This document shows positions 25,603 through 34,192 of a DNA stretch of 64,000 nucleotides, in pieces. The position numbers and the translations under genes are program-made. The stretch spans positions 1 to 64,000 of the forward strand of contig DATATM010000037.1 of the NCBI GenBank assembly GCA_036268775.1, in the 5' to 3' direction. How positions within the stretch are numbered: the first letter of the stretch is position 1; the number at the start of each line of letters is the position of its first letter. This DNA comes from DASZIT01 sp036268775 (lineage in GTDB: Bacteria; Actinomycetota; Acidimicrobiia; Acidimicrobiales; RAAP-2). The notes under the pieces were generated by a model that did no database searches, was not told the DNA's origin, and saw nothing but the letters and a program-made list of their open reading frames with translations.

Positions 25603-26910
25603 ATGCGGCTCGGTGACACGGCCAACGAAGGGGCTCGTGGCTTTGGTCGCCCTCTCGACGGTATTCGAGTGATCGCCCTCGAGCAGATGCAGGCCCTGCC
25701 CTTCGCCACCCAGCTGATGGCGCGGATGGGGGCCGAGATCATCAAGGTGGAAGAAGTCGGCCGCGGCGACTCCGGACGGACGGCGACGCCGACGCTCACC
25801 AGGGAGAACGGCGAGAAGGTAGGGGCAACCTTCTTGCGCAACAACTTGGGCAAGGAGAGCGTCGCCATCGACTTCCAGTCGGATCGCGGCCGCCAGCTGG
25901 TGCTCGATCTCAGCCAGAAGGCTGACATCGTCTGCGAGAACCTCGGCCCGGGCAAGGCCAAGCGGCTGGGTCTCGACTACGAGACCATGAGCGCCGACCA
26001 CCCCGAGCTGATCTATCTCTCCATTTCCGGCTTCGGCAACGATGGGCTCTCGCCCTACGAGAAGTGGCCCGCCTATGCGTCGGTGGCAGAGGCGATGTCC
26101 GGCATTTACGAGTACTCGCGACGGCCCCACCAACCTCCGGTCATCAACCCGGTCGGGGGACTGGGAGACACCGGTTCGGGCATGTTCGGAGTCATCGGGG
26201 TGTTGGCCGCCCTCCGGCACCGGGATGCCACCGGCCTCGGGCAGCACGTCGACGTGTCGATGTTCGACTCCATGGTGGCGATCTGCGATCTTGCCGTGAA
26301 CTACTGGTCGATGGGGCAGTTTCGGGAGCCCGACCAGGAGTTCGATCTCCCCCTCATCCTCGACTCCTTCCAGAGCGCCGGCGGCTGGTTCATCGTCCAG
26401 ATCGTGCGCGACCACCAGTTCGAACGACTGGCCAACCTGGTGGGCCACCCGGAGTGGGTTAGCGATGAGCGGTTCGCCACCCGTCAGGGGTGGCGTGACC
26501 ATCTCGAGCCGGTCATTCGTCCCGCCGTCGAGGCGTGGGCAGCGGACAAGACCAATCTCGATGCGGCTCGGATGTTCGCCGAGAGCGGCATCGCCGCGGC
26601 TCCGTGCAGTTCGGCCGCCGACGTCGCCCAGGATCCTCATGTGGCTCTGCACAACATGCTGGTGGAACTGGAGCGGACCGACGGGGTTGACCAGCCGGTG
26701 CTGGTGGCCGGTAACCCGATCAAGATGTCCAAGGTTGCCGAAGGCCCGGAGAAGTTCGTTCCGATGATGGGGGAGCACACCGCGTCGGTGTTGGCCTCCG
26801 TGCTCGGGCTCGACGACGCCGCTATCGGTGAGCTCGTCTCGTCCGGGGTGATCAGCACAGTAGAAAAGGCTCCGCCGGCGGGGACCACCGACAAGGGCGG
26901 CAAGCCGTGA
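25603..26910 (+). CDS. CaiB/BaiF family III CoA-transferase (single domain)
   Basis: A 435-residue family III transferase: PLDGIRVIALEQMQALPFATQLMARMGAEIIKVE at the N-terminus in two blocks, and NPVGGLGDTGSGMFGVIGVLAALRHRDATG in the middle. The expected catalytic aspartate position reads SPYEKWPAYASVAEAMSG, with no aspartate in the usual spot, so activity or residue placement should be checked. ATG 25603 follows GGGGGAG. A better Shine-Dalgarno, AGGAGAGG, precedes ATG 25590 in another frame, which encodes only MGETDAAR and stops at 25614, overlapping this start. The SnoaL gene overlaps its stop. Confidence 0.82.
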   Translation: MRLGDTANEGARGFGRPLDGIRVIALEQMQALPFATQLMARMGAEIIKVEEVGRGDSGRTATPTLTRENGEKVGATFLRNNLGKESVAIDFQSDRGRQLVLDLSQKADIVCENLGPGKAKRLGLDYETMSADHPELIYLSISGFGNDGLSPYEKWPAYASVAEAMSGIYEYSRRPHQPPVINPVGGLGDTGSGMFGVIGVLAALRHRDATGLGQHVDVSMFDSMVAICDLAVNYWSMGQFREPDQEFDLPLILDSFQSAGGWFIVQIVRDHQFERLANLVGHPEWVSDERFATRQGWRDHLEPVIRPAVEAWAADKTNLDAARMFAESGIAAAPCSSAADVAQDPHVALHNMLVELERTDGVDQPVLVAGNPIKMSKVAEGPEKFVPMMGEHTASVLASVLGLDDAAIGELVSSGVISTVEKAPPAGTTDKGGKP

Positions 26911-27323
26911 GCGAATCGGTGTCGGCCGGGGTGGAGGCGGAGCTGGCCATACGGAACGTCATTGCTCGCATCGCCATCTTGGCTGACCAGGGCGACCTTG
27001 ACGAGTACGCCGACCAGTTCACCCAAGACGCGGTCTGGGATTTCCCCAACGCCCCCCGGCACGGTCGGGTCGATATCCGGGCGGGGGCCGAAGCCCGGCG
27101 GGCGGAGGGCACCACCGGCCCGGGCACCTCCACCCGCCATCTCATCACCACCGTGGCCGTCCGGGTCGACCACGCCGACCGGGCCACCGCGGATTCCTAC
27201 TTCGTGTTCTTGCAGAACACCACGACCTCACCCACCATCTTCAACATGGGCGCTTACCACGACTCATTCGTCCGGGACGGCCTGGTCTGGCGACTGGCTC
27301 GCCGGGAGATCACCCTCGGCTAG
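26907..27323 (+). CDS. SnoaL-like (NTF2-fold) protein
   Basis: A 138-residue protein of the SnoaL_4/NTF2-like fold: AELAIRNVIARIAILADQGDLDEYADQFTQDAVWDF is the typical start, followed by TRHLITTVAVRVD and a C-terminal ARREI strand. Such proteins act as isomerases, hydratases or dehydratases on small hydrophobic molecules, steroid delta-isomerase being one relative. GTG 26907 overlaps the CaiB stop (GTGA), so they are co-translated. Confidence 0.78.
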   Translation: MSESVSAGVEAELAIRNVIARIAILADQGDLDEYADQFTQDAVWDFPNAPRHGRVDIRAGAEARRAEGTTGPGTSTRHLITTVAVRVDHADRATADSYFVFLQNTTTSPTIFNMGAYHDSFVRDGLVWRLARREITLG

Positions 27324-27385
27324 GGAGCGGGTCGGCGTCGCCGGGGACTTGGGCACCCGGCCGGTTCGACCGACTGGCCGTCATT

Positions 27386-27410
27386 CCCCGTCGCCATGGT
27401 TGTGACGGGG
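27386..27410 (+). terminator. Hairpin, possible terminator after the SnoaL gene
   Basis: CCCCGTC (27386-27392) and GACGGGG (27404-27410) form a perfect 7-base stem with an 11-base loop, 63 bases after the SnoaL stop. No T-run follows, which is common in actinobacteria. Function is inferred. Confidence 0.35.
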
Positions 27411-27494
27411 CAAGCCGGTGGCGCCGCGCACCCCTCAGACCCCCTGCGGATGGTGCATCCCCGCCACCCTCCGGTCCTGCCGCCGGAGCCCTCC

Positions 27495-27548
27495 TTGACA
27501 GCGAGGGACGGCCGTGGTGTACTCAAACCGCATTTTACATATTGTATA
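27495..27548 (+). promoter_or_regulatory. Promoter plus family-B palindrome before binding-protein gene
   Basis: TTGACA (27495-27500) is a perfect -35, with TGTACT 17 bases on (27518-27523) as -10. The family-B palindrome CATA-TTG-TATA (27538-27548) begins 15 bases after the -10, at or just past the expected transcription start, a usual repressor position. CATAT-TGT-ATATG gives an alternative symmetry over 27538-27550. The binding-protein start lies 68 bases further. Confidence 0.55.
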
Positions 27549-27616
27549 TGAATCACGGAACATGGGTTCAGAAGTTCACCAGGGACACCTGTCCCAATGT
27601 CTCGAGGGGGAGCAAC

Positions 27617-28960
27617 ATGCGTCGTCGACCACCAGCCTTGGCTGTTGTCGTTGGAACTCTGGTCAGCGCTTGCTTGATTGCCTCCTGCGGAGGAACCACG
27701 GCATCGTCGTCCAGCACCACCACAACGTCGACGGCATCGACGGCATCAACGGGGGCGAGCGGGGCGAGCAGCTCGACGCCGATCGTGGTCGGAGGCGACG
27801 GCAACCTGGCCCTCGACGCCGGTATCGCCCAGGGGTTTGAAGCCGGCATCTACCGGTTCAACCAAGCCGGCGGGCTCAATGGACGCAAGATCCAGTTTGC
27901 CGGATTCCTGGACGACGGGCTCAGCGCCCAGACCAACCTGACCAATGCCCAGCAGCTGGTCGAGAACAAGCACGTGATGGCCATCGCCCCCTTCTCCAGC
28001 GCGGTGGCTACCGACTCGACGGGGAGCTTCGTGGCCCAGAGCAAGGTCCCGATCATCGGCTGGGGGACCAACGTCATCTTTACGACGCAGCCCAATTGGG
28101 CCTTCGGCATCAACGGCAACCAGATCAATCCCAACGTCCAGGGCCTGGCCGGAGCCGCCCAGATCCTGACGGCCACCGGGAACACCAAAACCCCGGGGAA
28201 GGTGAAGGTCGCCGCCATCGCCGAGAACATCGCCCCCGGGATCGCCGCCAACGATGCGGTCACCGGCGCCTTGAAGACCGCTGGCATTCAGATCGTGTAC
28301 AAAGAGGCGCCAATGGCCGTCCTCGGCACCACCAACTACGCCCCCTACGCCCAGGCCATCATCGCCTCGGGGGCCAACGTGGCGTTCGAGACGCTGGACT
28401 CTCCGGACTGCATCGGCCTGTCTGCCGCTCTCAAGTCGGCCGGCTTCAAGGGCATCATCGTGAACGGGCAGACCTACTTCCCGGGCCAACTGGCCAGCCA
28501 GCCCAATGAAGCTGCCGCCCTCAACGGGGTGTACATCGAGAACGAGTTCCCCGCCGACGAGAACAACTCCCCGGCCGTGAAGCAAGCCCAGCAGGACTTC
28601 GCCGCCATCGGCCAGCCGCCCCACCTGACGGCCGGGGCGTCCATCGGCTACTGGTCGGCCATTGTCCTTGAACAGATGCTGAAGGCCACCCTGAAGGCGG
28701 TCGGCGGCGATGCCAGCAAGGTGACCAGCGCCACGCTCCAACAGACGGTGACCAGCGGCTTCACCTACACCGACCCGATTGCCGGTGGCATCGGCGCCGA
28801 GACCTTCCCGGCCGCCTCCACCATCCCCACCGGCTGCGGCACCTTGGTGAAGACGGTGGGCACTGCCTACAAGCAGATCGCCCCCTATCAATGTCTCGGC
28901 GCGGTGAACGTGGTGACCCAGAAGAAGGTGAGCCAACTGACCGGCAAGAGCGTCTCCTAG
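27617..28960 (+). CDS. Liv-type ABC transporter substrate-binding lipoprotein
   Basis: A 447-residue exported binding protein of the type I periplasmic fold. The signal peptide starts MRRRPPALAVVVGTLVSACLIASC, with lipobox IASC and lipidated Cys24 (Cys19 is a weaker option), then a Ser/Thr-rich linker. The mature part carries GIYRFNQAGGLNGRKIQFAGF, typical of leucine/branched-chain and aromatic-acid binding proteins. GGGGGAG precedes ATG 27617. It is far from the importer at 885-4562 but is a reasonable partner for it. Its promoter carries a family-B palindrome, as does the importer's upstream region. Confidence 0.87.
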   Translation: MRRRPPALAVVVGTLVSACLIASCGGTTASSSSTTTTSTASTASTGASGASSSTPIVVGGDGNLALDAGIAQGFEAGIYRFNQAGGLNGRKIQFAGFLDDGLSAQTNLTNAQQLVENKHVMAIAPFSSAVATDSTGSFVAQSKVPIIGWGTNVIFTTQPNWAFGINGNQINPNVQGLAGAAQILTATGNTKTPGKVKVAAIAENIAPGIAANDAVTGALKTAGIQIVYKEAPMAVLGTTNYAPYAQAIIASGANVAFETLDSPDCIGLSAALKSAGFKGIIVNGQTYFPGQLASQPNEAAALNGVYIENEFPADENNSPAVKQAQQDFAAIGQPPHLTAGASIGYWSAIVLEQMLKATLKAVGGDASKVTSATLQQTVTSGFTYTDPIAGGIGAETFPAASTIPTGCGTLVKTVGTAYKQIAPYQCLGAVNVVTQKKVSQLTGKSVS

Positions 28961-29033
28961 CTGGTTGTCCTGTGTTGAACCGGCGAGGGATGACCTCTGA
29001 CCGGTGTTGTGGCCGGTCCGAGAAGGAGAGCCA

Positions 29034-30506
29034 ATGAGCGATACATCGTTGTGGAGTGAGGAGCGGATGCTGGTTGGCGGCCGCCTGGTCGACGCGGCCG
29101 ACGGGGCCACCTTCGAGAACGTCAATCCAGCCACCGAGGAGGTCATCGGTGTCGTCGCCGATGGTTCCGAAGCCGACATGCGGGCGGCGATCGCTGCCGC
29201 CCGGTCGGCGTTCGACGACACCATCTGGTCGACCGACGTGTCCCTGCGACTCCGTTGCCTCCGCCAGTTGCACGACGGTCTCCTCCGGCACGCCGAAGAG
29301 TTGCGCCCAACGTTGGTGGCCGAGGTCGGCTGTCCGGTCCTTCTGACCCACGGCCCGCAGCTGGTGTCACCCACCGACAGTGTCGCCTGGGTCGCCGACC
29401 TCCTGGAGAAGTACCAGTGGGAAGAGGATCTCGGGGTGGCCGAGCCGTTCGGGGTGCGCACCCGCCGGACCCTCCGCCGCGAACCGATCGGCGTGGTCGG
29501 AGCCATCACGCCGTGGAATTTCCCGGTACAGATCAACCTGGCCAAGTGCGTACCGGCATTGGCGGCTGGGAACACGGTGGTGCTCAAGCCGGCTCCGGAC
29601 ACCCCCTGGGCCGCCACCCTGCTCGGACGGATCGTGGCGGAGGAAACCGACCTGCCGGACGGTGTGCTGAATATCGTGACCTCGTCCGACCACCTGGTCG
29701 GCCAGCTGCTGGCGGAGGATCCCCGGGTCGACATGGTGTCGTTCACCGGGTCGACGGCCACCGGACGAAAGGTGATGTCGGTGGCGGCACCGACCATCAA
29801 GAAGGTCTTCTTGGAGTTGGGGGGGAAATCGGCGTTCATCGTTCTCGATGACGCCGATGTGGCCTCGGCGGTGGTGGGCGTTGCCTTCCAGATAACCACC
29901 CACGCCGGCCAGGGTTGTGCGGTGACCAGCCGACTCCTCCTCCCCCGGAGTCGATTCGACGAAGGTCTCGAGGCGGTCGTCCAGGCGGTGGGGGCCATGT
30001 CCTACGGCGATCCGACCGACCCGTCAACGATGATGGGACCGCTGGTCAGCGAGCGACAACGCCAGAGAGTGCTCGGGTACATCGAGACCGGTGTCGCTGA
30101 GGGTGCGGAGGTGGCATTGGGCGGCGGCATCCCTTCCCATTTGCCCCGGGGGTTCTATGTGCAGCCGACGGTGCTGGTCAACGTGGGCCGGGACACAACC
30201 GTCGCCCAGGAGGAAATCTTCGGACCGGTACTGGTGGTCCAGCCTCACGATGGTGACGATGACGCCGTCCACATCGCCAACGATTCCATCTACGGACTGT
30301 CGGGAGCCGTGGTCGGTGGCTCGATCGAGCGGGCCCGGGCGGTCGCCCGGCGCATGCGGACCGGGACGGTGTCGGTCAACGGGGGGGTCTACTACTCACC
30401 GGACGTGCCCTTCGGGGGCTATCGGCAAAGTGGAGTGGGTCGGGAAATGGGACAGGCTGGCTTCGAGGAGTACCTGGAGATGAAGGCGTTGGCCGAAGGC
30501 GCTTGA
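29034..30506 (+). CDS. Aldehyde dehydrogenase family protein
   Basis: A 490-residue NAD(P)-dependent aldehyde dehydrogenase. The general-base glutamate is in LELGGKS near residue 261 and the catalytic cysteine in HAGQGCAVT near 294; TPWNFPVQINLAK and FTGSTATGRKVM form the cofactor site. It would oxidise an aldehyde, such as an aldolase or P450 product, to the acid. AAGGAGAG precedes ATG 29034. It lies 73 bases after the binding-protein gene and 89 before an SDR gene. Confidence 0.9.
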   Translation: MSDTSLWSEERMLVGGRLVDAADGATFENVNPATEEVIGVVADGSEADMRAAIAAARSAFDDTIWSTDVSLRLRCLRQLHDGLLRHAEELRPTLVAEVGCPVLLTHGPQLVSPTDSVAWVADLLEKYQWEEDLGVAEPFGVRTRRTLRREPIGVVGAITPWNFPVQINLAKCVPALAAGNTVVLKPAPDTPWAATLLGRIVAEETDLPDGVLNIVTSSDHLVGQLLAEDPRVDMVSFTGSTATGRKVMSVAAPTIKKVFLELGGKSAFIVLDDADVASAVVGVAFQITTHAGQGCAVTSRLLLPRSRFDEGLEAVVQAVGAMSYGDPTDPSTMMGPLVSERQRQRVLGYIETGVAEGAEVALGGGIPSHLPRGFYVQPTVLVNVGRDTTVAQEEIFGPVLVVQPHDGDDDAVHIANDSIYGLSGAVVGGSIERARAVARRMRTGTVSVNGGVYYSPDVPFGGYRQSGVGREMGQAGFEEYLEMKALAEGA

Positions 30507-30533
30507 TCTCGGCTGTAACGTCGACGCAGTAGA

Positions 30534-30549
30534 TTGAATGGACACTCAA
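30534..30549. promoter_or_regulatory. Imperfect inverted repeat upstream of SDR/thiolase genes
   Basis: TTGAATG-GA-CACTCAA has one arm mismatch in seven and ends 46 bases before the SDR start, in an 89-base gap. It may be the site of the TetR regulator encoded three genes on (32606), but only one copy was noticed. Confidence 0.3.
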
Positions 30550-30595
30550 AGTGGGGTCGGATTGTGTCCCAACCCCCCGATCCCTGAGGAGCCCA

Positions 30596-31369
30596 ATGAA
30601 GCTGCAAGGCAACGTCGCGCTGGTGACCGGTGGCGCCTCTGGGCTCGGCGAGGCGACCGCCCACCATCTGATGGACCGGGGTGCCCAGGTGGTGGTCTTC
30701 GACCGGGATGTCGACCGGGCCACCGATGTGGCCAAGAGTCTGGGCTCGGGGGCACTGGCGGTGGGCGGAGACGCCAGCTCCGAAGCCGACGTCGGCAATG
30801 CGGTGGAGGCGGCGAGTGCTCTCGGCCCTTTCCGGATCCTGGTGACCTGTGCCGGCGGAGCGACCCGATCGGCGCGCACCGTATCCCGCAACGGACAGGC
30901 CCACGACCTGGAGGATTTCGTCAGCACCCTGAACCTGAATGTGGTCACCACCTTCAATTCCCTCCGTTTGGCCGCCGCCGCCATGGCGGCTCTCGATCCG
31001 GAGGACGAGGACGGCGAGCGCGGCACCATCGTCACCACCGCGTCGATCGCCGGCTACGAAGGGCAGATCGGCCAGATCGCCTACGGCACGGCCAAGGCCG
31101 GCATCATCGGCATGACCCTCATCGCCGCTCGCGACCTGGCCGCCAACGGGATCCGGGTCAATGCCATCGCTCCCGGGACCATTCGGACCCGGGCCTGGGA
31201 TCAGGCGCCTTCCGATCTGATCGATGCATTGGAAAGCAAGGTGCCGTTCCCCCGTCGGTTCGGCCGACTGGAGGAGTTTGCCGAGCTGGTCGAGCATCTG
31301 GTCACCAACCGCTACATCAACGGCCACGTGGTCCGAATCGATGGCGCCATCCGGTTCGACCCGAAGTGA
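30596..31369 (+). CDS. Short-chain dehydrogenase, HSD10-like 3-hydroxyacyl-CoA dehydrogenase
   Basis: A 257-residue classical SDR. TGGASGLGEAT binds NAD(P); VTCAGGA replaces the usual NNAG; Ser in TTASIAGYEGQ and YGTAK form the catalytic Ser-Tyr-Lys. The ILVTCAGGATR stretch, the glycine-rich core and its position directly before a thiolase fit the type II 3-hydroxyacyl-CoA dehydrogenase group. GAGGAG precedes ATG 30596. The thiolase starts 30 bases after its stop, so the pair would finish a beta-oxidation cycle. Confidence 0.84.
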   Translation: MKLQGNVALVTGGASGLGEATAHHLMDRGAQVVVFDRDVDRATDVAKSLGSGALAVGGDASSEADVGNAVEAASALGPFRILVTCAGGATRSARTVSRNGQAHDLEDFVSTLNLNVVTTFNSLRLAAAAMAALDPEDEDGERGTIVTTASIAGYEGQIGQIAYGTAKAGIIGMTLIAARDLAANGIRVNAIAPGTIRTRAWDQAPSDLIDALESKVPFPRRFGRLEEFAELVEHLVTNRYINGHVVRIDGAIRFDPK

Positions 31370-31399
31370 GTTCCGTTCCCACCCACCCAGGAGCACTCC

Positions 31400-32575
31400 G
31401 TGACTGAAGCGGTCATCGTTGCCGCCGCCCGCACGCCCATCGGTCGAGCCAACAAGGGGTCGCTGGTGGACGTCGACGCCTTCGAGCTCGCCGAGGTGGC
31501 AGTGGGAGCTGCCATTGACCGCTCCGGGGTACCGGCGGCCGACATTGACGACATCGTGCTGGCCGAGTCGCTGCAAGGTGGCGGGGTCATCGCTCGCAAC
31601 GTCGCCGTCCGCCTCGGTCTCTCGAGCGTTCCCGGGTTGGCCGACAACCGCCATTGCGCCGCAGGGCTGAGCGCCATTCAGATCGCTGCCGGGAGCATCC
31701 GGGCGGGCATGGACCGGGTGGTGGTCGCCGGCGGTACCGAGAGCCTGAGCTCGATGCCCCAGACGATGAAGTCGATCCCGGCGTCCGCCCGCCGGTACTC
31801 GCAATGGATGTCGCCGAGCCATCCCTCCACTCCCGAGGCCCCCGCCTACGACATGTCGATCACCGTGGGGGAGAACACCGCCCGAATCGCCGGGATCAGC
31901 CGGGCCGAAGCCGACGAGTGGGCCTACCACTCCCATATGCGGGCGGCGGCGGCCCGGGACGAGGGCCGATTCGCCGACGAGATCGTGGGCGTCATCGTTG
32001 CGGACGGCAATGGTGGCACCCGGGAAGTCCTGGCCGACGAGCAGCCCCGCCCGGACACCACCATGGAGAGGTTGGCGTCACTGCCCCTTCTCCATCCGGA
32101 GCTGCCGGGAGCCACGGTGACCGCCGGCAACGCCGCCGGCTTGAATGATGCCGCCGCCGCGGTGGTGGTCACCGCCGACGACTACGCCCGCACCCACGGC
32201 TTGGAGGTGCTGGCCCGGATCGTGGGGTGGGCGTCGGTCGGGATCGAGCCCGAACGCACCGGACTGGCGCCGACCTTGGCGATTCCGAAAGCCCTCAGAC
32301 GGGCGGGCATCGAAATCGGGGACGTCGACCTGTTCGAGATCAACGAGGCGTTCTGTTCCATGGCGGTGGCCAGCTCCCGGGTGCTCGGCATCGACCATGA
32401 CATCCTGAATGTGAACGGCAGTGGGTGTGGACTCGGCCATCCGATTGCGGCCACCGGTGCCCGGATGGTGGTGACCATGATCCACGAGCTGCGTCGGCGG
32501 GGTGGGACGATCGGTTGCGTCGCGATGTGCGCCGGTGGTGGGATGGGCTCTGCTCTGGTCCTCGAACTCATCTGA
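31400..32575 (+). CDS. Acetyl-CoA acyltransferase (true thiolase, FadA-like)
   Basis: A 391-residue degradative thiolase, unlike the two Ltp2-like proteins: all three catalytic residues are present, Cys86 in NRHCAAG, His347 in GLGHPIAATGARM and Cys377 in CAGGGMG. It would split a 3-ketoacyl-CoA with CoA to release acetyl-CoA or propionyl-CoA. GTG 31400 follows CAGGAGC. The TetR gene follows 30 bases later in the same direction. Confidence 0.92.
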   Translation: MTEAVIVAAARTPIGRANKGSLVDVDAFELAEVAVGAAIDRSGVPAADIDDIVLAESLQGGGVIARNVAVRLGLSSVPGLADNRHCAAGLSAIQIAAGSIRAGMDRVVVAGGTESLSSMPQTMKSIPASARRYSQWMSPSHPSTPEAPAYDMSITVGENTARIAGISRAEADEWAYHSHMRAAAARDEGRFADEIVGVIVADGNGGTREVLADEQPRPDTTMERLASLPLLHPELPGATVTAGNAAGLNDAAAAVVVTADDYARTHGLEVLARIVGWASVGIEPERTGLAPTLAIPKALRRAGIEIGDVDLFEINEAFCSMAVASSRVLGIDHDILNVNGSGCGLGHPIAATGARMVVTMIHELRRRGGTIGCVAMCAGGGMGSALVLELI

Positions 32576-32605
32576 GAAGGCGGAAGCGATGGAGCTGCGG
32601 CAACC

Positions 32606-33250
32606 ATGACCAAAGGAGTTGAAGTCCCCAGTCGGCGGGACTTGCGTCGTGAGCGTCACCACGACCTGAGTCGTACCCAGTTGCTGGACGCCGCCGAGCG
32701 GGTGTTCGGGGAAAAGGGATTCTACGAGGCCACCTTGAATGAGATCGCCGAACTGGCCGACTACTCGGTCGGGTCGGTGTACTCCTTCTTCGAGGGCAAG
32801 GAGGACCTGTTCTCCCAGGTGTTCGTGAGACGGGGCGAGGAGTTCATGCCGGCGATGCGCGACATCGTGGAGGGGACCGGTTCAGCGACGGACAAGCTCC
32901 ACCGTCTGGTTGATTTCCAGGTGGGGTTCTTTCGGGACCATCGTCGGTTCGCCCGGCTGTTCTTGCGTTACGCCAACGTCGCCCTGGTGGCGGAGCCAAG
33001 TGAGCTCGATGCTTCGATCGCCGGGAACTATGACGAGTCGATGCGACTGGAATCCGGGCTGATCAGCCGAGGCCAGCGCTCCGGCGAGTTCCACCCCGGC
33101 GATGCGACGGTGCTCGCCCACCTGTTCAGCGGGCTCATCGCCTCCTATCAGGCGCTGGATCCGTCAGTCGTCTCCGACGAGCCGGACCCACCGGAGCGCC
33201 TGTCGTTGGTGGACCTGCACCAGTTGGTGGCCCGGGCCTTCGAGGTATGA
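32606..33250 (+). CDS. TetR-family transcriptional regulator
   Basis: A 214-residue regulator with the TetR helix-turn-helix (RTQLLDAAERVFGEKGFYEATLNEIAELADYSVGSVYSFF, given in order) and a C-terminal TetR_C-like helical domain. It ends the binding-protein, aldehyde dehydrogenase, SDR, thiolase series and is probably co-transcribed with the thiolase. Its operator is unknown; the inverted repeat at 30534 is one candidate. Confidence 0.85.
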   Translation: MTKGVEVPSRRDLRRERHHDLSRTQLLDAAERVFGEKGFYEATLNEIAELADYSVGSVYSFFEGKEDLFSQVFVRRGEEFMPAMRDIVEGTGSATDKLHRLVDFQVGFFRDHRRFARLFLRYANVALVAEPSELDASIAGNYDESMRLESGLISRGQRSGEFHPGDATVLAHLFSGLIASYQALDPSVVSDEPDPPERLSLVDLHQLVARAFEV

Positions 33251-33284
33251 GCGCCGCGTCGAGCGGCAAAGAGGGAGTTGTCTG

Positions 33285-34103
33285 ATGACCGAGAACCTGC
33301 CCCGCCCCCCCGGCGGGGACTGGCTGGGTACCCCTTACGTGCGATTTGAGCGGCACGGTCCCCTCGCCTACTGCATCGTGGACCGACCCGAAGCTCGGAA
33401 CGCCATGACCGCGTCGATGTATTTCGCCGTCCGGCTGGCTGTCGACCTGGTCAACCGAGATCCCGAGCTGGCGGGGATGCTGCTGACCGGCACCGGCGAC
33501 GTGTTCATTCCCGGAGGTGACCTCGGAGCCGCCTCGGTCGACGACTGGGGCGGTGCCGTCGGGCTGCTCGGTATGGACGTCGTGCCCTTCGAGGCGATCC
33601 GGAACTCCCGCAAGCCGGTCGTGAGTGCGGTCAACGGCATCTGCCAGGGGGGCGGCCTCCTCATGGCCATGCTGTCCGACGTGGCGGTGGCCAGCCAGGC
33701 GGCCACCTTCCGCTGCCCGGAGCTCTACCGGGGGATCGCCGACACCGGCTACGCCCAGTACCTGCCGGCCCAGATCGGCCCGGCCCGGGCCCGGGACATG
33801 CTCTTCACCGGGCGGACGATTGACGCGCCCGAAGCCTGCGCCTGGGGGCTCGTCTCCCGGGTGACTCCTCCGGAACGGCTGCTGGGGGACGCCCTCGAGG
33901 CGCTGACGGCGTGCTGCCGGAGTGCGCCGCAGGCACGGTTGGTGGTCAAACGGGTCATCAATGAGAGCTACGGCCGCTATGACCGGATGTCGATGGACGA
34001 GAGCCTGTCCAGCCCGGAGTGCGTAGAAGGATGGGTCGCCTTCAAGGAGCGACGCTCGCCGTCCTGGGTACCGGAGGAGCTGCGCACTGAAGGTCGACTG
34101 TAG
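33285..34103 (+). CDS. Enoyl-CoA hydratase/isomerase family protein
   Basis: A 272-residue crotonase starting at ATG 33285; the long open frame before it overlaps the TetR gene and is not real. The oxyanion loops are DVFIPGGDLGAASVDDWGG and NGICQGGGLLMAMLSDVAVAS. The catalytic region reads CPELYRGIADTGYAQYLPAQIG, giving one glutamate and an aspartate at the second site, unlike classical hydratases. It follows the TetR gene by 34 bases with GAGGGAG upstream. Confidence 0.84.
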   Translation: MTENLPRPPGGDWLGTPYVRFERHGPLAYCIVDRPEARNAMTASMYFAVRLAVDLVNRDPELAGMLLTGTGDVFIPGGDLGAASVDDWGGAVGLLGMDVVPFEAIRNSRKPVVSAVNGICQGGGLLMAMLSDVAVASQAATFRCPELYRGIADTGYAQYLPAQIGPARARDMLFTGRTIDAPEACAWGLVSRVTPPERLLGDALEALTACCRSAPQARLVVKRVINESYGRYDRMSMDESLSSPECVEGWVAFKERRSPSWVPEELRTEGRL

Positions 34104-34117
34104 ACAGCGGAAATGGC

Positions 34118-34155
34118 GAACTCTGATTGCGAGTTCAAGATTTCGAACTATGATT
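34118..34155. repeat. Direct repeat and inverted repeat upstream of amidohydrolase
   Basis: GAACTCTGATT (34118-34128) and GAACTATGATT (34145-34155) are direct repeats with one mismatch, 27 bases apart. The first overlaps an inverted repeat, GAACTC (34118-34123) and GAGTTC (34131-34136). The block lies 38 bases before the amidohydrolase start, in an AT-richer gap of 89 bases, suiting an activator or repressor site. Confidence 0.42.
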
Positions 34156-34192
34156 CAAAGCACCACCGATCACCCATCCGGAAGGAGTCGCC

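Noticed and set aside
27386..27410. Hairpin as a riboswitch for the binding-protein gene
   Set aside because: It lies upstream of the clear TTGACA/TGTACT promoter, so it is not in the leader of that mRNA; a terminator for the preceding gene is simpler.
30534..30549. TTGAATG/CACTCAA as another copy of family A or B
   Set aside because: Different arm sequence and spacing; no second copy noticed.
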